Shown here piece by piece: positions 1 to 11,499 of a stretch of DNA of 64,000 nt. Position numbers and translations under genes: made by a program. Where the stretch lies: positions 165,001-229,000 of the forward strand of contig JAXCGZ010022658.1 in the NCBI GenBank assembly GCA_037179515.1, read 5' to 3'. Under the pieces are notes generated by a model. That model was not told the DNA's origin, searched no databases, and saw only the letters and a list, made by a program, of their open reading frames with translations. Numbering within the stretch: the first letter of the stretch is position 1; each line of letters begins with the position of its first letter. The stretch is from Halocaridina rubra. Its lineage: Eukaryota > Arthropoda > Malacostraca > Decapoda > Atyidae.

Positions 1-141
1 AGGGATTACCAGCCTATTTCTCCCTTATCCATTAAAGTTGGATCTTATAGTACAGGAGTGGTATTCTCTCTTCCTCATTACTAGGCTAAATTTTATAACT
101 AAGGAATTTATTGTTAGGGTTTGAGAACATTTGAAAAATTT

Positions 142-870
142 TGAATCTTGTAAAGAAGAGTAACCCCAAGGTGCTCTCTGGCAGTGGTTTTCAACCTGGA
201 GGTCGCAGGACGATGCCAAAAAAGAATACAAAATAGTATAATGATCGACTTTTGTTTTAAGGCTAAGTCAAAATAATTCTGCTAATAAATTTCAAACAAA
301 TAATAAACTGAATGTTTAAATTTCAGTACATAAAACTTTTTTTTTGTTTGTTACCTTATATTTCATTATTTTACCGTAACTAGTTACAAACCGTTACTCA
401 ACATTAAGAATAAGGCGGGATATGAGAGCTGGGCAGGACAATTGTAACACCATGCAATTTCATAATCTTATTCATTATAGTTCTATAGTGACATTTCATG
501 ATGTCTAATTGTAGCTCGCATATTCCAAAACCTTATATTCATTTCATCTAATGTAAAACCAAAAAGTAATAAATGTTTACTCTACAATGAGTGTATTTTT
601 AATATTTATCTTATCATATTTGTAGTTATGTCGTTACGATCCAGGGCATAGGCATGTACTGTGTGCGTGTCAGAAGCACTTCAGGGGAAAGCAGGGGGGG
701 GGGGGGGGGCACGAGTCTCTACTAATATTGTTAGGGGGTCACGTGCCAAAAAGGTTGATAACCACTTTCTATGGTAATCCATAGTTACAAGGCAAGACAC
801 CTAACCTAGCCATTAAAGAGGTTATTTAACTTTACATGGGGTTCTGGAGGTTAAGTATCTTTACAAGATC
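142..870 (+). mobile_element. MITE family 1, copy interrupted by a hAT MITE
   Basis: The family has terminal inverted repeats close to GGATCTTGTAAAGAAGAGTA and ends in the complement, with an interior rich in CCTAACC motifs. Here the left end is at 142-181 and the rest at 768-870, split by the hAT element. The right-arm partner is the copy at 52045-52190, so this insertion predates the arm duplication. Confidence 0.8.
182..767. mobile_element. Non-autonomous hAT element
   Basis: The ends are CAGTGGTTTTCAACCT at 182-197 and AGGTTGATAACCACT at 752-766, the standard hAT-type terminal inverted repeat. Flanks TCTCTGG (175-181) and TCTATGG (768-774) agree at 6 of 7 bases and fit the 8-bp target duplication typical of hAT. 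No transposase is visible in the 586 bp. A G-run lies near 696-709. The right arm copy of the host MITE lacks this insertion. Confidence 0.85.
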
Positions 871-1089
871 AAAATTTTTATGATAATCAATGGTATTTAT
901 TTCTTGAAAACTGCAAATCACTGCACATCTTAGAGAGTCCATTACGTTTGTAAGTTAAGTCATACTTTATGCCAATCTGTACTTGTCAAACTCAATGCCC
1001 GTACACACACATCTGATCCATTACTGCAAGTGACTTGCCACTGCAGTATCATTACTTATCCTTATCCCAGTTTAGGAAAATATCTGGGT

Positions 1090-1440
1090 AAATGTATGAT
1101 TCTGTCTTGCTTTCCATCGGCAGTAAAACAGCAGGATATAAATGGCATGAGTGGGTTTTGAAGATATACGGCACAGTCTTACTGCCCCATCTACTGGACT
1201 CGTCAGTAAAGCACACGACTAATTCCACGGCTGTAAGGCACACTTATGGTCCAATCTTGCCCTTCAACAAACAAAATCATGAGTTAAGCAGGTGGGTAGA
1301 CTAATTCTATGCCCCCAAGCCGTTTTCTACTACACATCACCCTAAAAGTAATAAATAGTACATACAGCATAAATAAGACATATCGATAGGCTCACCTCAA
1401 ACCAATTTCAATTTTACAATTATCTCTGGCAGATGCAATA
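1090..1440 (+). pseudogene. Left-arm counterpart of the 51.6-kb exon-like block
   Basis: The sequence aligns with the reverse complement of 51500-51780, including a shared stretch reading AAATGGCATGAGTG and the segment ACTGGACTCGTCA. The frame that is open in the right arm is broken here by substitutions and an extra stretch of about 50 bases (1230-1280). If the right-arm block is an exon, this is its dead copy; otherwise both are conserved noncoding sequence. Confidence 0.35.
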
Positions 1441-1489
1441 TCTAAGGTGAAATAAATCATACCCTTGTAAGCGTGTAACAATTACTTCC

Positions 1490-1558
1490 CATTATGGGGG
1501 TGGACACAGACAGACTGCAGCTGGACAATCAAAGCTGGATGCCCTTCCAATATAAAGA
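1490..1558 (-). mobile_element. SINE-A, 3' fragment
   Basis: The recurring SINE 3' body is visible (GGGGGTGGACACAGACAGAC, then AAGCTGGATGCCCTTCC). It mirrors the copy at 51378-51465. Confidence 0.7.
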
Positions 1559-1640
1559 ATCTTTTTAGGAAAAGCAAAAAGCTTTTATCAAGTTCTGTCC
1601 CATTTTCAAAGGATTATTTTGTATCTTTACAAAAAAAAGT

Positions 1641-1830
1641 GGATCTTGTAATGGTAAGTAAGCCCCTGAGCCCCATGTAAAGTTAAATAACCCAGTAAAT
1701 AGGAAAGTTAGATTAAATTAAGTCAGAGTAGGTTATATTAGCTTAGACTGGGTTGGCTTGGGTTACTTGACTTGCAATGTAACTAAGAATAACCCTAAAA
1801 GCACCATGGGATTAATCGTCTTTATCAGAC
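1641..1830 (-). mobile_element. MITE family 1, copy
   Basis: It begins GGATCTTGTAATGGTAAGTA and ends near ATCGTCTTTATCAGACC, with GGTTAGATTA-type motifs inside. The right-arm partner at 51083-51288 is inverted. Confidence 0.75.
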
Positions 1831-2189
1831 CAAAATTATTATCACATAACTGTTGTTCAATACACTTGTAGCAGCACAGGATGATTAAACTCAGTGTTAT
1901 CTTGAGATAAGCAAGCCTTCCAGACCACAGACCTGTAGTGCAAAATTTACCCAATAAATCTTTACCTCAAAACAGTATGGCCCTTAAGATCAGCATTTCT
2001 AATACTGACCTCAACAACTATGAGCTAAATACAGGCAGTTCTAAAAAGTTATACTACAACGACATGCCAATATTATCCAGAGTACAAATAGAAGATATCC
2101 CCGGCATCCAGAGACAGGGAAAAATTCCTGAGACGTACTCAAGTTTTCTTAGAGAATTAGCTTCATACAACTGTAGTGTATTAAGTGTC

Positions 2190-2345
2190 AAAATTAGTCC
2201 CCATGAATAGAGGTGGACACACACAGACTGGAGCTGGTGGAGTAAGGCTGGATGCCCTTCCTAACATACGGGGATGGTCTCAAATCCCAGTTAGTTGCCT
2301 CCCAATTTGCTAGCCCTACCAACGAGCAACCGCAGCCCCCAGTGT
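2190..2345 (-). mobile_element. SINE-A copy
   Basis: It shows the GGTGGACACACACAGAC body, the AAGGCTGGATGCCCTTCC block and a decayed tRNA-like head towards 2340. It mirrors the partial copy at 50675-50765. Confidence 0.7.
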
Positions 2346-2888
2346 AATGCAACTGTAATAGCCATAAATATAAAATAATTTTTCTGATCCAAAGAATTAT
2401 AATGTATTTTTCCCAAGAAAGCTCCTTAATTATGTTGATATAAACAACTTTAACAACTTGTTCAGAACTTCTTACTTGTAATAATCTAGGAGAAAATATA
2501 TGTAAAAGCAGCTGCTTACCATAATGGTGTGCCGTATCAATCTCTTTTCATATTAGGATGTCCATATTAGTTCATGTCCCTTTAACAATATGACACTTTT
2601 GAAGTAGTAGTAGTAGACAGATATCCACCCTGAGGGGGTGGACGGGCCATGGTGAGCCCTTAGGTTAGTTGGTTGGTAGCTGGAACAGTTCTGCAAAAAA
2701 TAATGCTAATGTTAGCTAAATCCCCACATTTCAAATGCCACTTCTAAATATGATGATGACACACTTATACGGTATCATACTGTCTTCCTTGGGAACACTT
2801 ATACAGTATCACAATCCTTTATTTTCATATGTTTGTTGATGACTTAAACATACAACATACTCAATGAGAAATACGAGGACCCAATAAG

Positions 2889-3052
2889 GGATCTTGTAAA
2901 GATGACGAACCCCCAGAACCCAAAGTAAAGCTAAATAACCTGCAAATTGTTAGGTGTCGTTAGCTTGGGTTAGGGTGCGTTATGTCAGATGACTTGCTTT
3001 CTAAATATTAATAATCCTACTGTGCTCAGGAGTTACTCCTTTATACAAAATC
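2889..3052 (-). mobile_element. MITE family 1, copy
   Basis: It starts GGATCTTGTAAAGATGACGA and ends GTTACTCCTTTATACAAAATCC, with telomere-like GGTTAGGGT inside. The mirrored partner is at 50074-50229. Confidence 0.75.
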
Positions 3053-3084
3053 CCAATTGAGTATTAAGTTTAAATCAATGATTC

Positions 3085-4045
3085 ATTATCATCGAATTAT
3101 TCGCCTTCTCCCATCAGAGGTTGTCACAGCAGATTAAACATCTCCATATCGCCCTATCCCATCTATCCTCCTCCATCACACTGCACAACCTCATGTCCTC
3201 CTTCACCACAGCCATAAACCTGCTTTTTGGCCTGCCACTCTCCCACCTGCCTGAGACATCCAACCTCAGCAGCCTCTGCCAACATACTCTTCACCCCGCC
3301 TCGGCAGTCACACTGCCCTCATATATATCTTGCACCACCTTCACATACTTCTCTGCTACTCACAACTTCCCCATGCAATACCAAAATTTTCTTGCACCAT
3401 CCAGTCATACGTCTATACTAAATCCACAAATACACTATGCAACTCCTCCTTGTCTATTCTATGCTTCTCCATAAGCATTCTCAAAGCAAATACTGCATCT
3501 GTAGCTTTCCTTCCTGGCATAACAACATATTGTTGTTCACAAATCCTCACAACTCCTCTCAGTCTAGCTTCCCTTATCCTTTCTCATTTAATTCATGCTG
3601 TGGCTTATTAACTTTATGTCTCTGTAATTGCTACATCTCTGTACATCTCCCTTGATCTTAAATTATTGGCAACGCAATACATTTTCGACTCCCAAGAATT
3701 TGTTAAACAATCTGGTTAAAATCCCCATTGCTATCTCTCCCAAACATCTCAATCCTCGCCATAACTGTCCTCACTTCCTCCTAAATGATCCACTTCACTT
3801 CCAGTACCACTATCTCCATGTTATCTATCCGTCTCTCTCTCTCTTATTTTCTTCATTCATTAGATTCTCAAAATACTCCCTCCACCTTCTCAGCACAAAC
3901 TCCTCACTTTTCAGCATATATCCATCAGTATCCTCTATCAGCCTAAGCTGATTCACTTCCTTCCCTGTTCGGTTCGTCTGTCTGACCAATCAGTACAAGT
4001 CTTTTTCTCCTTCCATTGTGATTAACTTCTCCTACACCTCACCAT
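3085..4045 (-). pseudogene. RTE-like LINE fragment (reverse transcriptase remnant)
   Basis: On the minus strand, decayed translation gives RTE-type reverse-transcriptase pieces: a linker before RT, a GRKATDAVFALRMLMEKHRI-like segment and a C-terminal VVKEDM-like tail, ending near 3090 with CTGATGGGAGAAGG. The middle of the RT domain is deleted. Many stops and shifts are present and no function is expected. It is the mirror partner of the longer copy at 48235-50030, so it was present before the arm duplication. A short (CT)6 run at 3832-3844 corresponds to the large (GA)n array in that partner. Confidence 0.75.
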
Positions 4046-4127
4046 TCTTAGACTATAAGATTTTATTGATATAATGTTGAAATCGAGTGTATAAAAGATG
4101 ATTGCACCATTTTATATGAAGCAATAA

Positions 4128-4275
4128 GTTCCCATTCGAATGGGGGGTGGACATAAACATGTTAGAGCAGCGGGGATTAAGGCTGGATGTCCCTTCCTAA
4201 CTCACTAGAAAAAGGGTTTGAATCTGCGTTAGTTGCTTCCTGAATCTTGCACTCTACCACTGGGCTACCACGATC
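4128..4275 (-). mobile_element. SINE-A copy
   Basis: GGGGTGGACATAAACATG body and TAAGGCTGGATG block, with a tRNA-like B-box and A-box region running towards 4270. Mirror of 47988-48152. Confidence 0.7.
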
Positions 4276-4769
4276 TTCTCTACGTTATGCAAGATTATCA
4301 GAAGTATAAGTAATAGCATTAAGCAACATTATCAAAACATGGTATTTAACTTCATATTAGTGTGGCATTTACGGTAACCAACTTCTCATTATACAGACTT
4401 TCTTGTTGAAATATATCAGATTACAAAAATGTACTTTAATACCTAAAGAACAAATTTTATTAGTTATTGCTGTTACTTTTGTGTGAAGTCTATTGGGACA
4501 TTTACATTATAGCTTACATGTCTTTAGATGATAATATTTATTGACAATATTTTATATATAAGAATCATTTTAGATAGATTATTTAGTAAGGTTAGGTTGG
4601 ACTGAGATTACTATGATAGGTTAGATAAGGGTGCAATACACTAAAAGAGTCACGTAGCTTAGTGGCTCAAGTGGCCGCGACTTAATATTCTAAAACATTA
4701 ATTGCAAACAATTAACCAATCAATACATACTCATATGCTAATGCACCAAAGCAACAGAAATTAAATGCA

Positions 4770-5215
4770 TTTACACACATGGCAATACCACCTGACTGGA
4801 CCTACATTGGAAGCGTCTTTGCTATACGTCCACCTTCCGGAGTGCCAAATCACAAGAGGATCAGTAAAAAGAGGTCAAACTGCCAAAACCAATCTCTATC
4901 AGAACCTGGCAGAACCTTCCGTCACCCTCATTTCTCAACACAACATAAACGACAAGGTTTTCTACCCTGAGAAATGACTCTTTCCTGGTCATTTCTCCAT
5001 GCCAGAGATATTGAGAGCAACCCAGGAAACACATTATGGAAAACTGCACCATACACAGCCACATACACCACCAACACACCATACACTCCCTAAGAACCCT
5101 GTGCAAAACCCCAAGACTGGCAATGGCATTCCATAGGGACTCAGGGCACTTCGGACTGGCAGCTTTGGGAACAATAGCCACCACCACTACCTGACTGGAT
5201 CGAGGCGATTTAAAA
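4770..5215 (+). repeat. Unclassified block conserved between arms (left copy)
   Basis: About 445 bp starting near ATACCACCTGACTGGACCTA, matching the reverse complement of 46700-47150 along its length. On the minus strand a 120-codon frame (5223-4861) shares a 59-residue stretch with the plus strand of the right copy, but both break soon after, and opposite-strand frames are also partly shared. I do not recognise a family. It may be a decayed exon or part of an old element. Confidence 0.6.
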
Positions 5216-5459
5216 GGACCCATTTAAAGGTGAGAAAAGCGAATTGTAAAAAAATTTGAAGTTTTGTCATACAAACTACAAGTTATACATTACAATAAAT
5301 TCAAAACTGGCTCATGAAATGTGGTCATCTAATGCCTTTCTCTTACTTTACTGGATATATTAGGAATATTAAAGTTTTATCCTAAATATGTAAATGTTTT
5401 AAACAACATACAATCATTTACTGCATGCTAGTATTATTGTTGTTTGCTGCTTCATGTGT
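5216..5459 (+). other. Single-copy sequence conserved with the right arm
   Basis: No gene or element is visible. Bases 5271-5315 match 46636-46592 at 43 of 45 positions, the best short identity I counted between the arms. Confidence 0.7.
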
Positions 5460-5565
5460 CATTATTAATCCCCACTATGGGGGTGAACACAGATAGTTTA
5501 AAGCTGGAGAATTAACACCAGATATCATTCCATATGCACTATGGTGAACTTGATCATGTGGTTCC
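5460..5565 (-). mobile_element. SINE-A copy, decayed
   Basis: CCCACTATGGGGGTGAACAC body followed by a degraded tRNA-like region. Mirror of the better-preserved copy at 46312-46452. Confidence 0.65.
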
Positions 5566-5854
5566 CATTACTATATACTGTACTCAATATGATGTTAATT
5601 CAATGTGTGAAAATTTGGATTTCTGCATGCAAACGAGTATGTATTTCTGGGATTATATTTAGGCTTGAAATCTAAAATCAAAACTAATTCTTATAAGCAT
5701 TAATTGTTTGTATGGATGTGAATATGATATGAACTCCCATCACACACAAAATAAATAAAAACACTGTACTTCCATATACATTACATACACAAGGATCGTA
5801 ATCCACCTTGACTCAGTGCACACATTAAAGAGAAAACAAACTTACCATGATCAC

Positions 5855-5912
5855 TCCTCATAGCTCCTTGGGGAAAAAGAGTTGCCACACTTCTCCCCAG
5901 TGGGCATGGATC
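5855..5912 (-). repeat. Short dispersed repeat D, fragment
   Basis: On the minus strand it reads GTGTGGCAACTCTTTTTCCC then CAAGGAGCT, like 38785-38965 and 52425-52595. A short open frame ending in a stop followed by GGTAAGT could suggest a terminal exon, but the repeat relationship makes that weak. Confidence 0.4.
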
Positions 5913-6257
5913 TTCTTCAGCGACTCAAAGTGCGCAATATTACACTTGTCCCACTTTAATAAAACATCCAAAATATCAAAGTGAAAATACATAAAAAAAT
6001 AGTAGAATATGCTTATCCATATATGCATTACTACAAGGTTCCAAGTTTGTAATATGAAACAACAAAAACCATACTAAGAGTCGCAATTATCATATCAAGG
6101 TTAAAGAAAATTATAATAATAGAATGTTATCACCTTTCCCTTTGGGTGCAAAGCATATTTAGCACTAAACTACTGATGTCTTTCACAAAAGCAATAAACA
6201 GTACTCATTCAACATGCCTACTGGAGTATTATAATTTTTTTCTTTTTACTTGACACT

Positions 6258-6410
6258 ACTGTTCCCCAGTAAAGGGGGGACTCAGATTGGTAAAGGAGAA
6301 TTAAGGCTGGATGCTCTCCCTAAAACATCACTGTGGACTTGATCGTGGGTCTGTCAGCTTCTGAGTAGAGTAATTCAGTCTCAGTGCTACCACTGTTCCA
6401 AGGAGTCTTA
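6258..6410 (-). mobile_element. SINE-A copy
   Basis: GGAGAATTAAGGCTGGATGC block with a decayed tRNA-like head near 6330-6400. Mirror of 43345-43500. Confidence 0.7.
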
Positions 6411-6460
6411 GACCCTCTACAACAAAAACACTGTAACCCATATTAAAATAAATAACTCTC

Positions 6461-6571
6461 TAAACAATCTTTTAAAAATGAATAATCCCACAACTACCTT
6501 GTAATAAGAGTTAAGTTGGTTAAAGAGTAGCCCTGGGGTTACTATACTTTACAAGATTCAATTAGATTTCA
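6461..6571 (-). mobile_element. MITE family 1, shortened copy
   Basis: Starts AATCTTTTAAAAATGAATAA and ends GGGGTTACTATACTTTACAA. The interior is shortened. It lies opposite the MITE at 43057-43266. Confidence 0.6.
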
Positions 6572-6784
6572 ACTCTCTATACCTTAATACAATTTAGGAT
6601 AATGCCTGTACACAGCACAGTTGTCCTACTCCTTACGCAACTGTCAGTAATGCGATTTTCAACAAACGTTGTCGGAAAATTGGAAAAAATAATATTCAAA
6701 CCAATTTCCCTGAAAAACACAATACAGTGACTACTGTACAGTTCTTAGCTAAATGTTTATATGTTTTATTATGCTACTATTACA

Positions 6785-6912
6785 GTATTTCCCATTATGA
6801 TGGTGGACACAGACAGAGTGGAGCTTGGGAATTATGGTAATATGCCCTTCCTAACGCTCTGAGATGGGTTCGCTCAGGTCTGTCACCTCCCGAGTCTACG
6901 CTACCCGTAGTC
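6785..6912 (-). mobile_element. SINE-A copy
   Basis: TTCCCATTATGATGGTGGAC body and CCCTTCCTAACGC block. No clear mirror copy was found, so it may be a left-arm insertion. Confidence 0.65.
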
Positions 6913-6967
6913 CCAGATTATATGTACAGTATATTATACTGTAACATATTTTTCAATATAAAATTTG

Positions 6968-7125
6968 GAAGGAGTAAATAGGAATAACTACCAGAACATC
7001 AAATAACCCAATAAATTTTAGGTTAGCTAAGTTAGGTTGGTTTAGGCATTAACCGTAAGTTACCATAACATAACAATTTACAGGACTATTTAATGTTCTG
7101 GGGATTACTCATCTTTACAAGATCC
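6968..7125. mobile_element. MITE family 1, copy
   Basis: Ends in GGGGATTACTCATCTTTACA with AGATCC, preceded by GGTTAGCTAAGTTAGGTTGG. The left terminus is degraded. Confidence 0.65.
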
Positions 7126-7282
7126 AGAAAAATAAATAAACACAAAACTAAAAACAGATCAACAGGACACATAACTCAAATGAAATCTATCTTAAGTAAT
7201 ACGTGAGTCAAACCTCTTCCAGCAATTTTAACTGTAATCAAATCTACACATTATTATTATGTACAGTATTTCTAATGTTGGA

Positions 7283-7395
7283 TTTCATCTGTTTTGGTAG
7301 CAGTCATATCAGTTGTGCACATCTCTTTTGCTTGGCACGTTCTCACTCAATTTTTCCCCTTTTTCTGCAAATTATACCCAAGATGTCTATAAACT
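7283..7395 (+). mobile_element. Fragment of the piggyBac-like 5' region
   Basis: Closely matches 12640-12730, the leader of the piggyBac-like element, through the shared CAAATTATACCCAAGATGTC ending in the start codon. The coding part is lost a few codons later. No TTAA-bounded ends are visible. Confidence 0.6.
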
Positions 7396-7495
7396 CCATC
7401 CTGCTATAAAAGTACACTGAGAATATAGTTTACATCAAAATTCACTCATTATTTAACGGCCAATTGTGAATGAAAATTAAGTGAAACAAATTTTT

Positions 7496-7611
7496 GGATC
7501 TTGTAAAGATGAGTAACCCCAGAACCCAATGTCAAGTTACATACCCCAGTATATAAATAGGACAGATAATGTAACCCCAGCAACCCGGAGTTGCCCTTCT
7601 TCACAATATCC
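7496..7611 (-). mobile_element. MITE family 1, short copy
   Basis: GGATCTTGTAAAGATGAGTA start and a CTTCTTCACAATATCC end. The interior is about 70 bp shorter than in other copies. Confidence 0.65.
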
Positions 7612-7910
7612 AAATTTCTTTCAAAACATTCTGGGACTGTCTCGAGTTACACAGATATGAATAAAATCTGCTATATAATAAAAAAGTATAATACTTACAT
7701 AAATCATTGCCCAATACAGTTAGGGTAACTCTATAAAGAATTAAGTTTTGAATGTAACTATGATATAGAAATAAAGGACTATAAACAGTCACCTCTCCAT
7801 TTACGCAAGTTAAGACTACGCGAATTTGGATTAGCAGGTAATCAAAATGATAAGTAAAAAACTTTGAACTGTGTGATTAGCGCAAGCGAGAAAAAATGAG
7901 GCGTAAGTAG

Positions 7911-8319
7911 AAGAAAAATGGACCTATTGACCACTAAATAGAGCTTGTGCCTTTGTTTGCAGAGTGGTCGGTCAGTATTCTCTACAAAATGGGATTTTCA
8001 CCCTTTTTGGAGTGCTTTTACTACATAAGTGATTGTTGTAGTAATACAACAATGATTTATAACTCTCTCTCTCTCTCTCTCTCTATATCGATCGATCAAT
8101 CAATAGACAGATAGATAAATTAATAAATCAATCAATCAATCAATAAATAGAGAGAGAGAGTGAGAGTCAAAAACCATTATTATACTAGTACAACAATGAC
8201 TTATGTGAAAAAATCATTCCAATTAGTGTGAAAATCCCATTTAGTAGAGGGTACTGACCAACCACACAGCAAACAAAGGCACAAGCTCTGGTTAATGGCC
8301 ATTAAGTCCATTTTTCACT
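7911..8319. repeat. Foldback element with a CT/GA core
   Basis: The left arm 7911-8070 and right arm 8160-8319 are inverted copies: GAGCTTGTGCCTTTGTTTGC on the left has its complement near 8270-8290, and AAATGGGATTTTCAC is mirrored by GTGAAAATCCCATTT. The core is (CT)n, then GATA/AATC-type short repeats, then (GA)n. No reading frame is present. It could form a long hairpin. Confidence 0.75.
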
Positions 8320-8887
8320 GAATAATCCAGTCAAAAAGTTGTTATGGCTTAGCATCATGATCACCGCCACCACACATCTGTTGTCCATCATATAAAGAGC
8401 GAGTTAATTTGTTTATTTTTTTCTTTGTTTGTACAGTGTTCCCCCGGTTATTTGCATTTCTTGGTTCGCGTTCTCACTGTATCATGCGTTTTTTTTTTTT
8501 ATAAATTATTATTTTATTTTATGGGTATATGCAAAAATATTAAAATATTAAAAAAAAAAATTCTCAGTATTTTCTTTTTTTTTATTGAAAAATACATATT
8601 TCATTATCTAATTGATGAAAAAAAATATTTCCCAGCCTACGAATAATAAAACAGTAAAAATTAGTAAAAAACATAAATTCTAGATAGATAAGTTTATTGA
8701 CCACCTCTTTTGAAAAGTACAGTATAATCTTTACAAAAGGAATATTTGGTCCAAATTACAATGAATAAATACAATAGATTTTGTAAAATCATCAAATAAG
8801 TAAATGAATTTTAAATTAATATACATTGTACTAATAACTGAATGATATACGTACGTACAGTATAACTTACAGTATTGCATCATGCGA

Positions 8888-9421
8888 AATAGTGTTCGAT
8901 AGCGTACAATGTATTGGGGTCGCAGCTACGTGAGCTAGCATATATATTTATATTTCCAGTAGTTTCATGATTTTATTGATAAAAAAACGTATTTATTAGC
9001 CTAAGAATAATAAAACAGTAAAAAATAGTAAAAAACATAAATACTAACAGTATTGCAACATGTAAAATACGATACCGCTATCAGCGTTTCGGACAAAGAC
9101 TCGTTCAGTCTAACTCACGTGTGCGCCGTTCACGTTGTGCTTATTAAACGTTTTGCTTGTGTTCGATAGCGTACAATGTATTGGGGTTGCAGCTACGTGA
9201 GCTAGCATATATATTTATACTTCCAGTAGTTTCATGATTTTATTTGATAAAAAAAAATGTAAAATATAGAAAAAAACATAAATACTAACAGTATTGCAAC
9301 ATGTAAAATAAGATACTGCTATCAGCGTTTCGTACAAAGCCTTCCACCATCTTCCATTGTCTCGCCTCACTCGTGTGCGCCATTCACGTTGTGCTTATTA
9401 TTATTAATGTTTTGCTTGTGA
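8888..9421 (+). repeat. Tandem duplication of about 270 bp inside the Tigger element
   Basis: Both units start GTGTTCGATAGCGTACAATG and end near CGTTGTGCTTATTA. A third partial unit is suggested at 8620-8690 by the shared AATAATAAAACAGTAAAAA. Confidence 0.75.
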
Positions 9422-9450
9422 TTTTTTACTGGCATATTTTAACCTTTGCA

Positions 9451-9600
9451 ATGCCTCCCAAGCATCCTTCATCTTCTAAGGCTTCTTGTAGTGAGCATAA
9501 GCGGCAAAGGAAAATGTTAACCATTGTAGATAAAGTGAAACTCTTAGATATGTTGAAAGAAGGAAAAAAGTTTGTGGATGTCGGCCGCTATTTTACGTAA
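9451..9600 (+). pseudogene. Tigger transposase N-terminus, truncated
   Basis: The ATG at 9451 opens 49 codons beginning MPPKHPSS and containing KRQRKMLTIVDKVKLLDML, the basic start of the CENP-B-like N-terminal helix-turn-helix of Tigger transposases. It stops right after the first helices. The DNA-binding HTH_Tnp, CENPB and DDE domains are absent, so it cannot be an active transposase. Confidence 0.65.
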
Positions 9601-9879
9601 ACGTAAAAATTATTGCAAAATACTGTACCTATGTATGTCACGTCATCATCACCTCATTCACGGTAAGTTTTCCTATCACTTTCAAAAAAAATTACGTTGC
9701 TTGCTGTTATTTATAATGTAAAGGGTGTTTTTTTAACAGTACAGGGAGGGTTTATACAGTGTAAACGTAAAAATACATTAAAATATCTATGTACATATAG
9801 GCTGATCCTACTCCGCGGTTTTCCTGGTTCGCGCCGGGTCCCGGAACCGAACTACCGCGAAAAGGGGGGTAACACTGTA

Positions 9880-10954
9880 TATCTTTAGTACTGTACTCGT
9901 TTATTTTTAGCTCACATATGTATTTCAGCTTGGTTAAATGTGTTTTATATAGGCTTTCTTCTTTGGTATAGTGCGTATATACATGCTTGTAGAACGTATG
10001 TATGTCTATTAACATTATTCTTTATGGATATACTCTTTAAAATACGCGAAATTTGCTTTACACGGTCATATTCAGAACCTACCATTGCATAAATTCGAGA
10101 AGTGACAGTATACTATACAGCAGTGTTATACATGTAACTCGTTATCTGATTTGAAAACGGTCATGAAAGACGTACTTATAACCTATTATTACATCAGGTT
10201 CATTAAAACTGTTTACTAAGTACAGTTATGTTGATACATACTCAAAATATACTTACTTATTTTCAACTACTGTATATGCAAACTGAAAACATTAAGCGAA
10301 AAATAAGAAATATCTTCAAAACAGAAGAAGAACAAGCACAATACACATTTTGAACTTTTTGCACATGCCAAAGCAGCAAAGTGGGCAAATAAATGAGAAT
10401 GTTGGAATGCTACGTGCGGGTCAGGCTCAGTCCTAAATTAATCACAGCAACATCTTGAATCACTTTGAATGCTGCCTTCATCACATTCGTGATTTGTGCT
10501 ACATTTTCTATTTCCCTTGTGTGCAGTGTTGCCAAAAATATTACTCACTACAGGAAGTGATAAAAAGCCCCAAGAAGAGCTGTGCTTAGCTTAAAGCAAA
10601 AATTAAAAGTTTTAGACAAGCTAAAAACGATGTTAATATCCAGAGCAGTGCAAAAGCAGTGGATAAATGAGGCTACATTTGCTCAATATCTCTGTTGATG
10701 GATATATCACAAGTGAAAACGAGCTTAAACTGGATAAAACTTACGGTAGAGGTGCTACCAAGCCGGCAAAAAAGAAATTTAAAGCTAGAAAGGAGTGACT
10801 GCATAGCTTTAAAAAGCACCATAACAAAAGAAAAATTAAAATTATCATCGTGATTTTGACTGTGTTAAAATAGCTTAATAAAAGTGAGGATTAACTGTTG
10901 ACACAGTTTTCATGTATAAGGTTTTTAAAATCAATTACTGTATTTATACTTAAA
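9880..10954. other. Stretch with no recognised feature
   Basis: AT-rich single-copy sequence. A lysine-coding patch near 10600-10800 has no open frame of note. I see no gene, RNA or element. Confidence 0.5.
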
Positions 10955-11258
10955 GAGGCTCCCCTACTTACATACAACCAAGATACGAACATTCACAGAA
11001 AAGAACAATAACTTACCCATTAATGTATGTTTTACAGTACTCTACGGTATATTTACATTATTATTACTGTATCAAAATTTATTAATACTCTATACTTTAT
11101 GAACTATGTAGTAGCTAAGTGTCTTTACCCTAATTAAAGTACAGTACTGCATATGTACGTACTGTACAGTACTTTTTTATACCTAACCACAACTTACAAG
11201 CAATTCTACTTATGAACGAACTTCTGGAACTAGTTCATATAATGGGGAGTGTCTGTAT
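10955..11258 (+). mobile_element. MITE family 2, copy
   Basis: Left end GAGGCTCCCCTACTTACATA, right end TATAATGGGGAGTGTCTGTA. The same interior (GTACTGTACAGTACTTTTTT, CTTATGAACGAACTTCTGGA) occurs at 59984-60327. Pogo-like termini are possible. No coding capacity. Confidence 0.65.
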
Positions 11259-11499
11259 TACCTGAATGCTTTATATTTCTGTAATATGTATTATCGTAAT
11301 TATACTCTTTATATATCTGTAATACGGTAATGGAAATTAGCAACACTCGTGAAGACATTTTATGACACGTGATTTTCAGATAGTAGTACACCTTTTCATT
11401 TGCATGTTTTGCATTTCATTAACAAATATTACTGTGTTGGTTAAAATCATGCAGTATTATATTTATGTCACTCAGCATTAATCCTGGGCTTACTCCACA

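Larger units (their letters stand above)
8434..9877 (+). mobile_element. Tigger/pogo-like transposon, non-autonomous
   Basis: Ends are CAGTGTTCCCCCGGTTAT and the near-complement GGGGGGTAACACTG, flanked on both sides by TA (8432-8433, 9878-9879), as expected for pogo/Tigger elements. The 1.44-kb body contains a tandem duplication (8888-9160 and 9161-9421) and only the first 49 codons of a transposase. Confidence 0.8.

Noticed and set aside
3121..3951. Several plus-strand frames of 70-117 codons
   Set aside because: They lie antisense to the decayed RTE LINE, which is read on the minus strand.
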